A stretch of DNA of 33,050 bases, from contig QKHT01000096.1 in NCBI GenBank assembly GCA_003249935.1, forward strand, positions 1-33,050, written 5' to 3'. The notes under the pieces were generated by a model. It had not been told where the DNA came from and did not search any database. It saw only the letters and a program-made list of their open reading frames with translations. Positions 1-7,903 of this stretch are shown piece by piece (the first letter of the stretch is position 1; each line of letters opens with the position of its first letter). Made by a program: the position numbers and the translations under genes. Origin of the DNA: Bacteroidota bacterium. Its GTDB lineage: Bacteria > Bacteroidota > Bacteroidia > Bacteroidales > UBA5342.

Positions 1-947
1 GTAGTTACATAATCGAGTAATTGATGTTCGTAATCGGCAATGTTCTGAATCCCTATTTTTTGCATATACCGTATCGCTTCGGCCATACCAACCGAACCGA
101 TAAAATCGGGAGTTCCGGCCTCAAACTTAAAGGGCAACACGTTATATGTTGTTTTTTCGAAGGTCACCGTTTCAATCATTTCGCCACCACCTTGGTAAGG
201 AGGAAACTGTTCGAGCCATCCGGCTTTACCGTAAAGCACGCCAATACCGGTTGGTCCGTACATTTTGTGAGCCGAAAAAGCCATAAAATCCACATCTATA
301 TCCTGCACATCGAGTACCACATGTGGCGACGATTGCGCAGCATCGAGCATTACAGGCACATTGTGTTCGTGGGCCAAACGTACAATGTCCTTTACATCGT
401 TCACGGTGCCTAACACATTCGAAACCCAGGTTATCGCCACAAGTTTCGGCTTTTCAAGCACCAATACTTTAAGTGCCTGCATATCCAGTTCGCCATTATC
501 GAGTACCGGCACAACTTTTAACTGCATCCCTTTTCGCTCGCACAGCATTTGCCAAGGCACAATATTCGAATGGTGCTCCATGCCCGAAATTACAATAGAA
601 TCGCCAGCACTACAAGCAAATTCGCCAAACGACCATGCCAGCAAATTAATACTTTCGGTAGTACCACGGGTAAAAATACACTCGCGACTCTCCTTCGCAT
701 TAATAAAATGCCGGACCGTTTCGCGGGCTGCTTCGTGCGCTTCGGTGGCCTTTCGGCTCAAAAAATGCACACCACGATGAATGTTACTATTAAACTTAGA
801 ATAAGCATTGGTGAGTGCATCCAGCACCTGACGGGGCTTTTGCACCGTGGCACCGTTATCGAAATAGATAAGCGGCTTATTGTAAATCAACTCTTTTAGA
901 ATTGGAAAATCGGCGCGTATTTCGTTTATTTCGTTTGCTGTAAGCAT
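1..947 (-). CDS. sufS: SufS-type cysteine desulfurase (partial, C-terminus beyond left edge)
   Basis: PLP-dependent enzyme of the group II cysteine desulfurase family. It takes sulfur from L-cysteine as a persulfide and passes it to the SUF scaffold for Fe-S cluster assembly. About 315 of the roughly 405 residues usual for the family are present. Visible motifs are FDNGATVQKP near residue 29, TRGTTESINLLA, the cofactor His region SGMEHHSNIVPW, LDAAQSSPH with the PLP-pyridine Asp, and the Schiff-base lysine in FSAHKMYGPTG. The catalytic cysteine loop lies in the missing C-terminal part. The ATG at 945-947 gives the standard N-terminus. The gene follows sufD after a hairpin with a U-tract and has a TAACTTTG box of its own just upstream, so it may be transcribed partly independently of sufBCD. 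Family assignment is secure. Confidence 0.96.
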   Translation of the reverse strand, partial: MLTANEINEIRADFPILKELIYNKPLIYFDNGATVQKPRQVLDALTNAYSKFNSNIHRGVHFLSRKATEAHEAARETVRHFINAKESRECIFTRGTTESINLLAWSFGEFACSAGDSIVISGMEHHSNIVPWQMLCERKGMQLKVVPVLDNGELDMQALKVLVLEKPKLVAITWVSNVLGTVNDVKDIVRLAHEHNVPVMLDAAQSSPHVVLDVQDIDVDFMAFSAHKMYGPTGIGVLYGKAGWLEQFPPYQGGGEMIETVTFEKTTYNVLPFKFEAGTPDFIGSVGMAEAIRYMQKIGIQNIADYEHQLLDYVT

Positions 948-971
948 AATATTACGGTATAATATGAGCTG

Positions 972-979
972 CAAAGTTA
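972..979 (-). promoter_or_regulatory. Candidate -7 box for sufS
   Basis: Read on the minus strand this is TAACTTTG, an exact match to the Bacteroidota sigma-ABfr -7 consensus TAnnTTTG, 24 bp upstream of the sufS start codon. I see no TTTG at the expected -33 spacing, so this rests on one element. Confidence 0.4.
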
Positions 980-1011
980 CCTAAAAAGTATGTGAATCGG
1001 GTTCAATAAAA

Positions 1012-1042
1012 CAAGAAAAGGCATCGGTTTCTACCAATGCCT
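1012..1042 (-). terminator. Rho-independent terminator-like hairpin between sufD and sufS
   Basis: On the minus strand a 10-bp stem (arms 1033-1042 and 1019-1028, one G-U pair) with a 4-nt loop is followed by a T-rich stretch. It lies 26 bp after the sufD stop. It would end or attenuate the sufBCD transcript before sufS. Confidence 0.65.
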
Positions 1043-1067
1043 CCCCAAAATTTGTATCTTTAAGTGG

Positions 1068-2412
1068 TTACTTTTTGCAAATTGCACATCCAACACACTT
1101 CGAAAGCTCACCTCGAAACCGCTTTTCAACCAACTCCTTAATGCGTTCCTTCAAAGGTTCAAGCCGTATATTTTCGATTACTTCGTTAGTAAAAGCAAAC
1201 ATCATCAATAACAAAGCCTCACTCTCCGGTATGCCACGCGAACGCAAATAAAACACCTGCGATTCATCAAGCTGACCTACGGTTGCACCATGACTGCATT
1301 TTACATCGTCGGCATAGATCTCAAGCTGTGGCTTGGTATACATTTTTGCATTCGGTGTCATGCAAATATTCTTATTGCTTTGGTAAGCCATTGTTTTCTG
1401 AGCATCCTTGCGCACCAGAATGCGACCACGAAATGCCCCCGAAGACCGATCATCAAGCACGTATTTGAACAATTCGGTGCTGGTGCAATTCGGTTTAGCA
1501 TGGTCTATAAACGTAAAATTATCGACCTGCTGTGTTTTGTCGGTCAACGCCATGCCATACAAGTGCGATTCGGCATGTTCGCCGGCTAGTTCTACGTAGG
1601 TATTATTTCGGGTGATCCCGTTGTGCAAAGTCACAATGTTACTCAACACATTGGATGATGCTTCCTGTTTTATAAACGTTGAAATAACCTGACTCACAAG
1701 ATTGTGCTGATTTTCGACAAGATAATAGTCGAAAACACCATTTTCGGCGGGCATGAACCGCTGCAAAATGATTGTCGGAAAGGGTATGGTCGCATACAAG
1801 CACCTTGGCTGTAGCACCTTCTTCGATGATATACAATCCGCGTTGAAATGTGAGTCTGTCGTGCGCCGAAGAGAGAATATTGATGATCTGAATTGGCTTT
1901 TCGAGCATTATGCCACGTGGTACGTACATAAAAACGCCATCCTGGGCAAACATGGTATTAAAATGCGCCATTGGATCGTCCGATTTCTCAACTTGCTTGT
2001 TGTAGTACTTAGCCACAATATCACCGTGTTTTTCGGTCATTTCGGCCAAACTGCCAATAATTACACCTTTTGGCAATGGATTTTCGCCAAAAGTATCGCT
2101 GTAATAATGTCCGTTAATTACCGTAATGAGATAAGTGTCCAGCTCGGGCACATCGCATCTGAAAACTTCTTCGAGTGTTACATCAACCGACGATCTTTTT
2201 AATTCCACACCATAGTTATGCTGAAATATCTTGGCATAATCGGTAATCTGAAAATCCTCGTGCCTGTAATCGGGAAAGCCGATGGCCGAAAACTGCTTCA
2301 GCGCAGCCCTTCTCGGCGTATTTAATACGTCAGAAATATTATTACATATTTGGGCATAATTCTGCTCAAATATATCGATGTATTCTTGTTCTGTATTTGT
2401 AATATTGCTCAT
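1068..2412 (-). pseudogene. sufD: SufD, FeS assembly scaffold component, interrupted by a +1 frameshift
   Basis: SufD partners SufB and the ATPase SufC in the SufBC2D scaffold. The reading starts at ATG 2412 and follows SufD as far as about residue 220 (VLVCDHTLSDNHFAAVH). It then runs out of frame, while the true continuation (AENGVFDYYLVENQ, later DVKCSHGATVGQLDESQ, then YLRSRGI) is in another frame ending at 1068. Removing one base from the GGG at 1749-1751 (CCC on the coding strand) joins the halves into a protein of about 447 residues, the usual SufD length. Both halves look well conserved, so the change is either very recent or a sequencing or assembly error. The C-terminus ends in a three-cysteine motif, CVGCAICKK. 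sufC lies 15 bp upstream. Confidence 0.9.
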
Positions 2413-2427
2413 TTTAAACAGTTTAAA

Positions 2428-3180
2428 TTATTGAGCAAATTCCGCTTTAATCCAGTCGTAACCTTTTTCTTCGAGAACCAAAGCCAACTCTTTTCCTGCC
2501 GATTTAACAATACGTCCTTTGTAAAGCACGTGCACAAAATCGGGCACAATATAATCGAGCAATCGCTGATAATGCGTTATAACGATGGTGGCGTTGTCGG
2601 CCGATTTAAGCTTATTTACCCCATTGGCCACAATGCGCAGCGCATCGATATCGAGGCCCGAATCCGTTTCATCCAGAATAGATAGCTTCGGTTCAAGCAT
2701 AGCCATTTGAAAAATCTCGTTCTTCTTTTTTTCGCCACCCGAAAAGCCTTCGTTTACCGAACGATTGGCCAAATTCGAATCCATTTCGACCAATGCCTTT
2801 TTTTCGCGCATCAAACGCAGAAAATCGCCCGCCGAAATTGGTTCAAGTTGTTTATATTTACGATGTTCGTTTACCGCTGTACGCAAAAAGTTTACCATAC
2901 TCACTCCCGGAATCTCTACCGGATACTGAAAACTTAGAAACACCCCCTCGCGCGATCGGTCTTCCGGATTCAGTTCGAGCAAATTTTTGCCGTTAAACAA
3001 AACTTCACCTTTGGTTACTTCAAAAGTTGGATTTCCGGCCAATACTGCCGACAATGTACTTTTGCCTGAACCGTTTGGCCCCATAATGGCATGTATTTCG
3101 CCGGGTTTTATGCTAAGATTTATCCCGTTTAATATCTCTTTGCCATTAATACTGGCATGTAAATTTTTAATTTCGAGCAT
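2428..3180 (-). CDS. sufC: SufC, Fe-S assembly ABC-type ATPase
   Basis: Soluble ABC ATPase that binds SufB and SufD and drives conformational change of the scaffold during cluster assembly. At 250 residues it has the normal length. Walker A is GPNGSGKST near residue 35, followed by a Q-loop in [13 protein letters not shown]. The ABC signature is [13 protein letters not shown]. The Walker B region [15 protein letters not shown] has the SufC-typical ETDSGLD ending, and the H-loop is in VITHYQ. It sits between sufB (40 bp upstream) and sufD (15 bp downstream) and is probably cotranscribed with both. ATG 3178-3180 gives the canonical N-terminus. Confidence 0.97.
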   Translation of the reverse strand: MLEIKNLHASINGKEILNGINLSIKPGEIHAIMGPNGSGKSTLSAVLAGNPTFEVTKGEVLFNGKNLLELNPEDRSREGVFLSFQYPVEIPGVSMVNFLRTAVNEHRKYKQLEPISAGDFLRLMREKKALVEMDSNLANRSVNEGFSGGEKKKNEIFQMAMLEPKLSILDETDSGLDIDALRIVANGVNKLKSADNATIVITHYQRLLDYIVPDFVHVLYKGRIVKSAGKELALVLEEKGYDWIKAEFAQ

Positions 3181-3220
3181 ATTGTATTGTTGTCTTTTTT
3201 TTCGTTATTAATTTCGTTTA

Positions 3221-4669
3221 TTATCCTACACTGCCTTCGAGACTTATTGCCAAAAGCTTTTGAGCTTCTACGGCAAACTCCATCGGCAACTTATTCAACA
3301 CTTCGCGTGCATAACCGTTTACGATTAATGCCACCGCATCTTCGGTCGAAATGCCTCGCTGATTACAATAGAATATCTGATCTTCGCTAATTTTTGAAGT
3401 GGTGGCCTCGTGTTCAATAATGGCCGTATTATTTTTAACGTCGATGTACGGAAAAGTATGTGCACCGCATCTGTCGCCGAGCAAAAGCGAATCGCACTGA
3501 CTGTGATTTCGTGCATTTTCGGCTTTTTTCCCCACACGCACCAATCCACGGTATGAGTTTTGACTTCGACCTGCCGAAATTCCTTTCGATACAATCGTCG
3601 AGCGGGTATTTTTGCCCAAATGAATCATTTTGGTGCCTGTGTCTGCCTGCTGATAATTGTTGGTAACAGCTACCGAATAAAACTCGCTCACCGAATTGTC
3701 GCCCATTAGTATGGTACTTGGGTATTTCCATGTTACGGCCGAACCGGTTTCTACCTGAGTCCACGATATTTTCGAACGCTCACCTTTACAAATACCGCGT
3801 TTGGTTACGAAGTTGTAAATGCCGCCTTTGCCATTTTTGTCGCCGGGGTACCAGTTTTGAACCGTAGAATATTTAACTTCGGCACGGTCGTGTGCTATAA
3901 TTTCTACAATTGCGGCATGCAATTGATTTTCGTCGCGCATTGGGGCTGTACATCCTTCGAGATAACTCACATAACTATCGTCGTCGGCAATAAGTAAAGT
4001 ACGCTCAAACTGCCCGGTATTCATGGCATTAATTCTGAAATACGTACTTAACTCCATGGGGCAACGTACGCCTTTCGGTATATACACAAACGAACCATCG
4101 CTGAATACTGCCGAATTTAACGCCGCAAAATAGTTATCGGATGTTGGAACCACTGTCCCCATATATTTCTGAACCAAATCGGGATGCTCCTGAACCGCTT
4201 CACTAAACGAGCAAAAAATGATACCCATTTCTGCTAATCGGTTTTTGAAAGTCGTTTTAACCGATACGCTATCAATTACCGCATCCACAGCCACACCGGC
4301 AAGATGCATTTGCTCCTGCAACGGTATCCCAAGTTTATTGAACGTTTCAATCAACTCCGGATCTACTTCGTCGATACTGGCATATTTCGCTTGTTGCTTT
4401 GGTGCAGCATAATAGATTATATCCTGATAATCGATTTCAGGAATGTTTAAATGTGCCCATTCAGGCATTTTCATCGACTTCCAATGTTCGAATGCTTTTA
4501 ACCGGTAGTTAAGCATCCATTCCGGTTCATTCTTTTTTTGCGAAATCAAGCGAACCGTATCTTCACTCAAACCCTTACCAATAGTTTCGGTGTCGATTTC
4601 CGATACAAAGCCGTATTCATACTCTTTGTTCGTTAAATCGTTTAATATATCGTTTTGATCATTAGCCAT
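3221..4669 (-). CDS. sufB: SufB, Fe-S cluster scaffold subunit
   Basis: Core scaffold subunit of the SufBC2D complex on which Fe-S clusters are built. The 482-residue length is typical. Family hallmarks include [19 protein letters not shown], the cluster-region cysteine in [16 protein letters not shown], the [20 protein letters not shown] block, [18 protein letters not shown], and the C-terminal [22 protein letters not shown]. First gene of the suf operon. A TAATTTTG box lies 36 bp upstream of the ATG at 4667-4669. Together with the N-terminal region ending in MLNYRLKAF it is a complete, intact gene, unlike sufD downstream. Confidence 0.97.
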   Translation of the reverse strand: MANDQNDILNDLTNKEYEYGFVSEIDTETIGKGLSEDTVRLISQKKNEPEWMLNYRLKAFEHWKSMKMPEWAHLNIPEIDYQDIIYYAAPKQQAKYASIDEVDPELIETFNKLGIPLQEQMHLAGVAVDAVIDSVSVKTTFKNRLAEMGIIFCSFSEAVQEHPDLVQKYMGTVVPTSDNYFAALNSAVFSDGSFVYIPKGVRCPMELSTYFRINAMNTGQFERTLLIADDDSYVSYLEGCTAPMRDENQLHAAIVEIIAHDRAEVKYSTVQNWYPGDKNGKGGIYNFVTKRGICKGERSKISWTQVETGSAVTWKYPSTILMGDNSVSEFYSVAVTNNYQQADTGTKMIHLGKNTRSTIVSKGISAGRSQNSYRGLVRVGKKAENARNHSQCDSLLLGDRCGAHTFPYIDVKNNTAIIEHEATTSKISEDQIFYCNQRGISTEDAVALIVNGYAREVLNKLPMEFAVEAQKLLAISLEGSVG

Positions 4670-4704
4670 AATTCCTATAAATCTCTATTCTTTAAAAAGC
4701 ATTG

Positions 4705-4712
4705 CAAAATTA
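4705..4712 (-). promoter_or_regulatory. Candidate -7 box of the suf operon
   Basis: TAATTTTG on the minus strand matches TAnnTTTG and would give a leader of about 30 nt to sufB. No convincing -33 TTTG at 19-21 nt. The rest of the 256-bp gap 4670-4925 is AT-rich and I see nothing else certain in it. Confidence 0.4.
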
Positions 4713-4925
4713 ACAAACTTTCTACCAGCAAGGGAATGATAAAAGGAAAAACAATATAAAATTATTCTAAATAAAGACTAAATACGAAACAAATAGTCCG
4801 CTAAATACCCGAATAAATATCATTTTATCAGACTCTAACCGCTACGAAAGCCGTTTACAGGTAATAACAGTAAAACAAGTATAATGTTGATTTCGTATGA
4901 ACCGCCGGGGTCCAAGAGTATCAAA

Positions 4926-5663
4926 CTAAAGTAATCCTTCGGCTTCGAGGCGTTCTATAGTTTGCCGGGCTGCATTCTGATGACTCTCCTTTTTCGAAGT
5001 TCCGGTACCTGAACCATAGGTTTCGCCAAGTATTTTTACCTGCGACACAAATTTTGGGATATTGTCTCTGCCGAGTACTTCCTCAATGACCTCGAACTCT
5101 ACTTCCTTTTTATTCTTTTGGCTCCATTCGAGTAGCCGCGATTTGTAGTTTGTATCCTCTAACAATATCGAACTCAACGAAATTGGCCCATGAAAGATAT
5201 GTTTCAGAACAAAACGTCTTGTCACCAAATAACCCTGATCCAGATACAAAGCACCTATAAAGGCTTCGAAAGCATTGCCTAATATATTAGAATTCGAAAG
5301 GTTGGAAGTTGCCACAACAAATTTATCGAAGGCCAGTCGCTGAGCAACCTGGTTTAGAAAAGCACGATTTACAATTTTGGATCGGATATTGGTTAGTTCC
5401 CCCTCATTTTTTTCGGGAAACTTCTGGTAAAGGATGTCGGCAACCAATGCATCGAGAATAGCATCACCCAAAAATTCGAGACGCTCGTTGTTTTGAGTTT
5501 GTCCGCCTTTTTTTGTTGCCGAACTCGATTTGTGAACAAAAGCAAGTTTATATAGACTAATATCTTTGGGTTTTGAAGATATTAGATTCTCGACCAAATA
5601 AAACGACTTTTCCCGTTTAACGGAGAAAAGTCGCATTATATTAGTCAATGTTTTTCTTAGCAC
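4926..5663 (-). CDS. rnc: Ribonuclease III
   Basis: Endoribonuclease that cleaves double-stranded RNA, needed for rRNA maturation. The 245 residues hold an RNase III catalytic domain (about 25-160) with signature ERLEFLGDA at 60-68 (metal-binding E63 and D67) and the second acidic site in AFEAFIGALYLD (E133). A C-terminal dsRNA-binding domain (about 175-245) follows. The residue three before E133 is Asn130, where E. coli RNase III has Asp. The start is GTG at 5661-5663, 2 bp after the fabF stop. The alternative in-frame ATG ten codons in would remove part of the N-terminal LxRLF segment I associate with Bacteroidota homologues. Last gene of acpP-fabF-rnc. Confidence 0.95.
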   Translation of the reverse strand: MLRKTLTNIMRLFSVKREKSFYLVENLISSKPKDISLYKLAFVHKSSSATKKGGQTQNNERLEFLGDAILDALVADILYQKFPEKNEGELTNIRSKIVNRAFLNQVAQRLAFDKFVVATSNLSNSNILGNAFEAFIGALYLDQGYLVTRRFVLKHIFHGPISLSSILLEDTNYKSRLLEWSQKNKKEVEFEVIEEVLGRDNIPKFVSQVKILGETYGSGTGTSKKESHQNAARQTIERLEAEGLL

Positions 5664-5665
5664 AA

Positions 5666-6919
5666 TTAGTCAACCAGTTTTTTAACTATTACCGAAGCGT
5701 TGTGTCCGCCAAATCCAAAAGTATTAGATAGTGCTGCATTTACAACACGTTTCTGAGCCTTATGGAAGGTAAAGTTTAGCTTTGGATCGAGATTTTCGTC
5801 CAGCTCTTTCAGGTTGATCGTCGGCGGCACAATATCGTTCACCACCGAAAGTATTGCTACCATGGCTTCGAGTGCTCCGGCAGCACCTAACAGGTGACCG
5901 GTCATCGATTTTGTTGAACTGATGTTTAAGTTGTAAGCATGATCGCCGAACACATCCAATATTGCTTTTGTTTCGGCAATGTCGCCCAATGGGGTCGATG
6001 TACCATGAACATTTACATAATCGATCTCTTCAGGTTTCATTTCTGCATCTTTCAATGCGTTGCGCATTACCAACTTCGCACCCAAACCTTCGGGATGAGG
6101 TGCAGTAAGATGATGAGCATCGGCCGACATGCCACCGCCAACAACTTCGGCGTAAATGCGTGCACCACGGGCTTTGGCATGTTCATACTCCTCGAGTACC
6201 AAACTTGCAGCGCCTTCGCCCATTACAAAACCATCGCGGGTTTTGCAAAACGGACGCGATGCCGATTCAAACTCTTCGTTATTGGTCGATAAGGCCTGAG
6301 CCGAATTAAAACCACCAATACCACTTTCTGCAATGGTAGCTTCCGAACCACCGGTAACTATTACATTTGCTTTACCCAAACGAATAAGGGTCATTGCATC
6401 AATAATAGCTTGGGTAGAAGAAGCACAAGCCGAAACAACGCCATAGTTCGGACCATGAAAGCCATGCTCTATTGAAATGTGACCCGGCGCTATATCAGCA
6501 ATCATCTTTGGGATGAAAAACGGATTAAAGCGCGGGGTTCCATCTCCACCGGCATAGGAGGCAACTTCCTGTTGAAAGGTAATTAACCCGCCAATACCTG
6601 CGCCCCAAACCACGCCAACCATGTCTTTATCCACAGTCTCAAGATCGAGACCCGAATCAACAATGGCTTGCCGGCTGGCAACAATAGCATACTGTGCAAA
6701 TAAATCGAGTTTACGTGCCTCCTTTCGATCCATATGATCTTCGGCCTTAAACCCTTTTACTTCGCAAGCAAACTTAGTCTTGAACTTGGTGGCATCGAAT
6801 CGAGTTATAAGGCCCGCTCCACTAACTCCGTTTACAAGGTTTTCCCATGTCTCGCCAACTGTGTTGCCGAGTGGAGTGAGTGCACCCAGACCAGTAACTA
6901 CAACTCTTTTTAATTCCAT
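5666..6919 (-). CDS. fabF: Beta-ketoacyl-ACP synthase II
   Basis: Condensing enzyme of type II fatty acid synthesis. It elongates acyl-ACP with malonyl-ACP. The 417-residue length is normal. The catalytic triad is visible: C165 in VSACASSTQ, H305 in VHGTSTPLGD and H342 in MTGHLLGAAG. The TKSMTGH lysine and the C-terminal FGFGGHNASV motif are also present. Its substrate carrier acpP lies 15 bp upstream and rnc 2 bp downstream, so the three are surely one operon. The start ATG at 6917-6919 is canonical (MELKRVVVTGLG). Confidence 0.97.
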   Translation of the reverse strand: MELKRVVVTGLGALTPLGNTVGETWENLVNGVSGAGLITRFDATKFKTKFACEVKGFKAEDHMDRKEARKLDLFAQYAIVASRQAIVDSGLDLETVDKDMVGVVWGAGIGGLITFQQEVASYAGGDGTPRFNPFFIPKMIADIAPGHISIEHGFHGPNYGVVSACASSTQAIIDAMTLIRLGKANVIVTGGSEATIAESGIGGFNSAQALSTNNEEFESASRPFCKTRDGFVMGEGAASLVLEEYEHAKARGARIYAEVVGGGMSADAHHLTAPHPEGLGAKLVMRNALKDAEMKPEEIDYVNVHGTSTPLGDIAETKAILDVFGDHAYNLNISSTKSMTGHLLGAAGALEAMVAILSVVNDIVPPTINLKELDENLDPKLNFTFHKAQKRVVNAALSNTFGFGGHNASVIVKKLVD

Positions 6920-6934
6920 AAAAAAGGTTCTTGA

Positions 6935-7171
6935 TTAACCTACATTTTCTTCGATGTACTTGATCGCATCGCCCACAGTGCCGATTTTCTCAGCTTTGTC
7001 ATCCGGAATAGAGATGTTAAACTCTTTTTCGAATTCCATGATAAGCTCCACAGTATCAAGCGAGTCAGCGCCAAGATCGTTGGTGAAGCTAGCTTCCGGA
7101 GTTACTTCAGTTTCGTCAACTCCCATTTTGTCAACAATAATTGCTTTAACTTTTGCTGAAACGTCAGACAT
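6935..7171 (-). CDS. acpP: Acyl carrier protein
   Basis: Carrier of growing acyl chains in fatty acid synthesis. The 78 residues form the four-helix ACP fold, with the 4'-phosphopantetheine attachment Ser37 in [12 protein letters not shown] and an acidic composition typical of ACPs. I chose ATG 7169-7171 ([10 protein letters not shown]), which gives the family length. An in-frame upstream start would add 25 residues unlike any ACP. First gene of acpP-fabF-rnc, divergent from purN. Confidence 0.97.
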   Translation of the reverse strand: MSDVSAKVKAIIVDKMGVDETEVTPEASFTNDLGADSLDTVELIMEFEKEFNISIPDDKAEKIGTVGDAIKYIEENVG

Positions 7172-7214
7172 AGTCGTGAATTTTTGATTAATAACTCTAT
7201 TAATTTTTGCGGTA

Positions 7215-7247
7215 CAAAGAAAAATATTTTTTCCCGTATTTTTCAAT
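7215..7247 (-). promoter_or_regulatory. Possible acpP promoter
   Basis: Minus strand ATTG (7244-7247), 21-nt spacer, TTTCTTTG (7215-7222). Each box has one mismatch to the sigma-ABfr consensus. It would give a leader of roughly 40 nt. Weak. Confidence 0.3.
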
Positions 7248-7266
7248 TTTTATTGCACAAAAATGA

Positions 7267-7274
7267 TAATTTTG
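7267..7274 (+). promoter_or_regulatory. Candidate -7 box for purN
   Basis: TAATTTTG matches TAnnTTTG exactly, 51 bp before the purN ATG. It supports the downstream start at 7326 over the in-frame ATG at 7263, which would lie upstream of the transcript start. No clear -33 box. Confidence 0.45.
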
Positions 7275-7325
7275 AGCGAATATATATATGAACACCAGTA
7301 TGTGTATTCTAAAAATTATACTTAT

Positions 7326-7898
7326 ATGATTAATATAGTGTTATTTGCGAGTGGTTCGGGCAGCAATGTCGAGAACATCACAAAGTACTTTAAAAATTAC
7401 AAAAACGTATCGGTAAGGGCTATTTTTTGCAACAAACCCGATGCTTATGTACTCACAAGGGCAAAAAATTTGGGGATAAAAAGCGTACTTTTCAATAGAA
7501 ATGACTTTTACAACTCATCAAAAGTGCTCGATGAACTACAAAAAAACGGTGCCGATTTTGTGATACTTGCAGGATTTCTTTGGCTGATTCCTGAAAACAT
7601 TCTGAAAGCGTACGATGGTAAAATAATAAATATACACCCGGCACTACTTCCAAAATATGGTGGTAAAGGGATGTTTGGAATGAATGTGCATAAAGCCGTT
7701 GTAGAAAATTGCGAAACTGAAACCGGAATCACAATTCATTATGTGAATGCGAATTACGACGAAGGCAGACATATATTTCAGGCAAAATGCCCGGTTTTAC
7801 CAACTGACACAGCCGAAGATGTAGCTCACAAAATTCACGAACTTGAGGGTTTATATTTCCCTAAAATCATTTCAGAAACGATTGGTGCGGAAGAATAA
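7326..7898 (+). CDS. purN: Phosphoribosylglycinamide formyltransferase
   Basis: Transfers a formyl group from 10-formyltetrahydrofolate to GAR, step 3 of purine synthesis. The 190 residues match the family length. The N-terminus INIVLFASGSGSNVENI holds the phosphate-binding GSGSN loop. The catalytic Asn and His are in INIHPALLPKYGGKGMFG and the catalytic Asp is in NYDEGRHIFQ. I chose ATG 7326 because the beta-strand MINIVLFASGSGSN is the normal family start. It stands alone, divergent from acpP, and its stop is 5 bp from the stop of the convergent membrane protein. Confidence 0.95.
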   Translation: MINIVLFASGSGSNVENITKYFKNYKNVSVRAIFCNKPDAYVLTRAKNLGIKSVLFNRNDFYNSSKVLDELQKNGADFVILAGFLWLIPENILKAYDGKIINIHPALLPKYGGKGMFGMNVHKAVVENCETETGITIHYVNANYDEGRHIFQAKCPVLPTDTAEDVAHKIHELEGLYFPKIISETIGAEE

Positions 7899-7903
7899 CC
7901 GCC

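Noticed and set aside
21-899. Overlapping plus-strand open frames at the left edge
   Set aside because: Antisense shadows of sufS, whose minus-strand frame runs open to the window edge and carries all expected motifs.
4890-4925. GC-rich GAACCGCCGGGGTCC segment after rnc, as a terminator or tRNA remnant
   Set aside because: Only a short imperfect stem, no T-run, and no acceptor or anticodon arm.
7172-7246. 25-residue N-terminal extension of ACP
   Set aside because: It would exceed the family length and run through the likely promoter.
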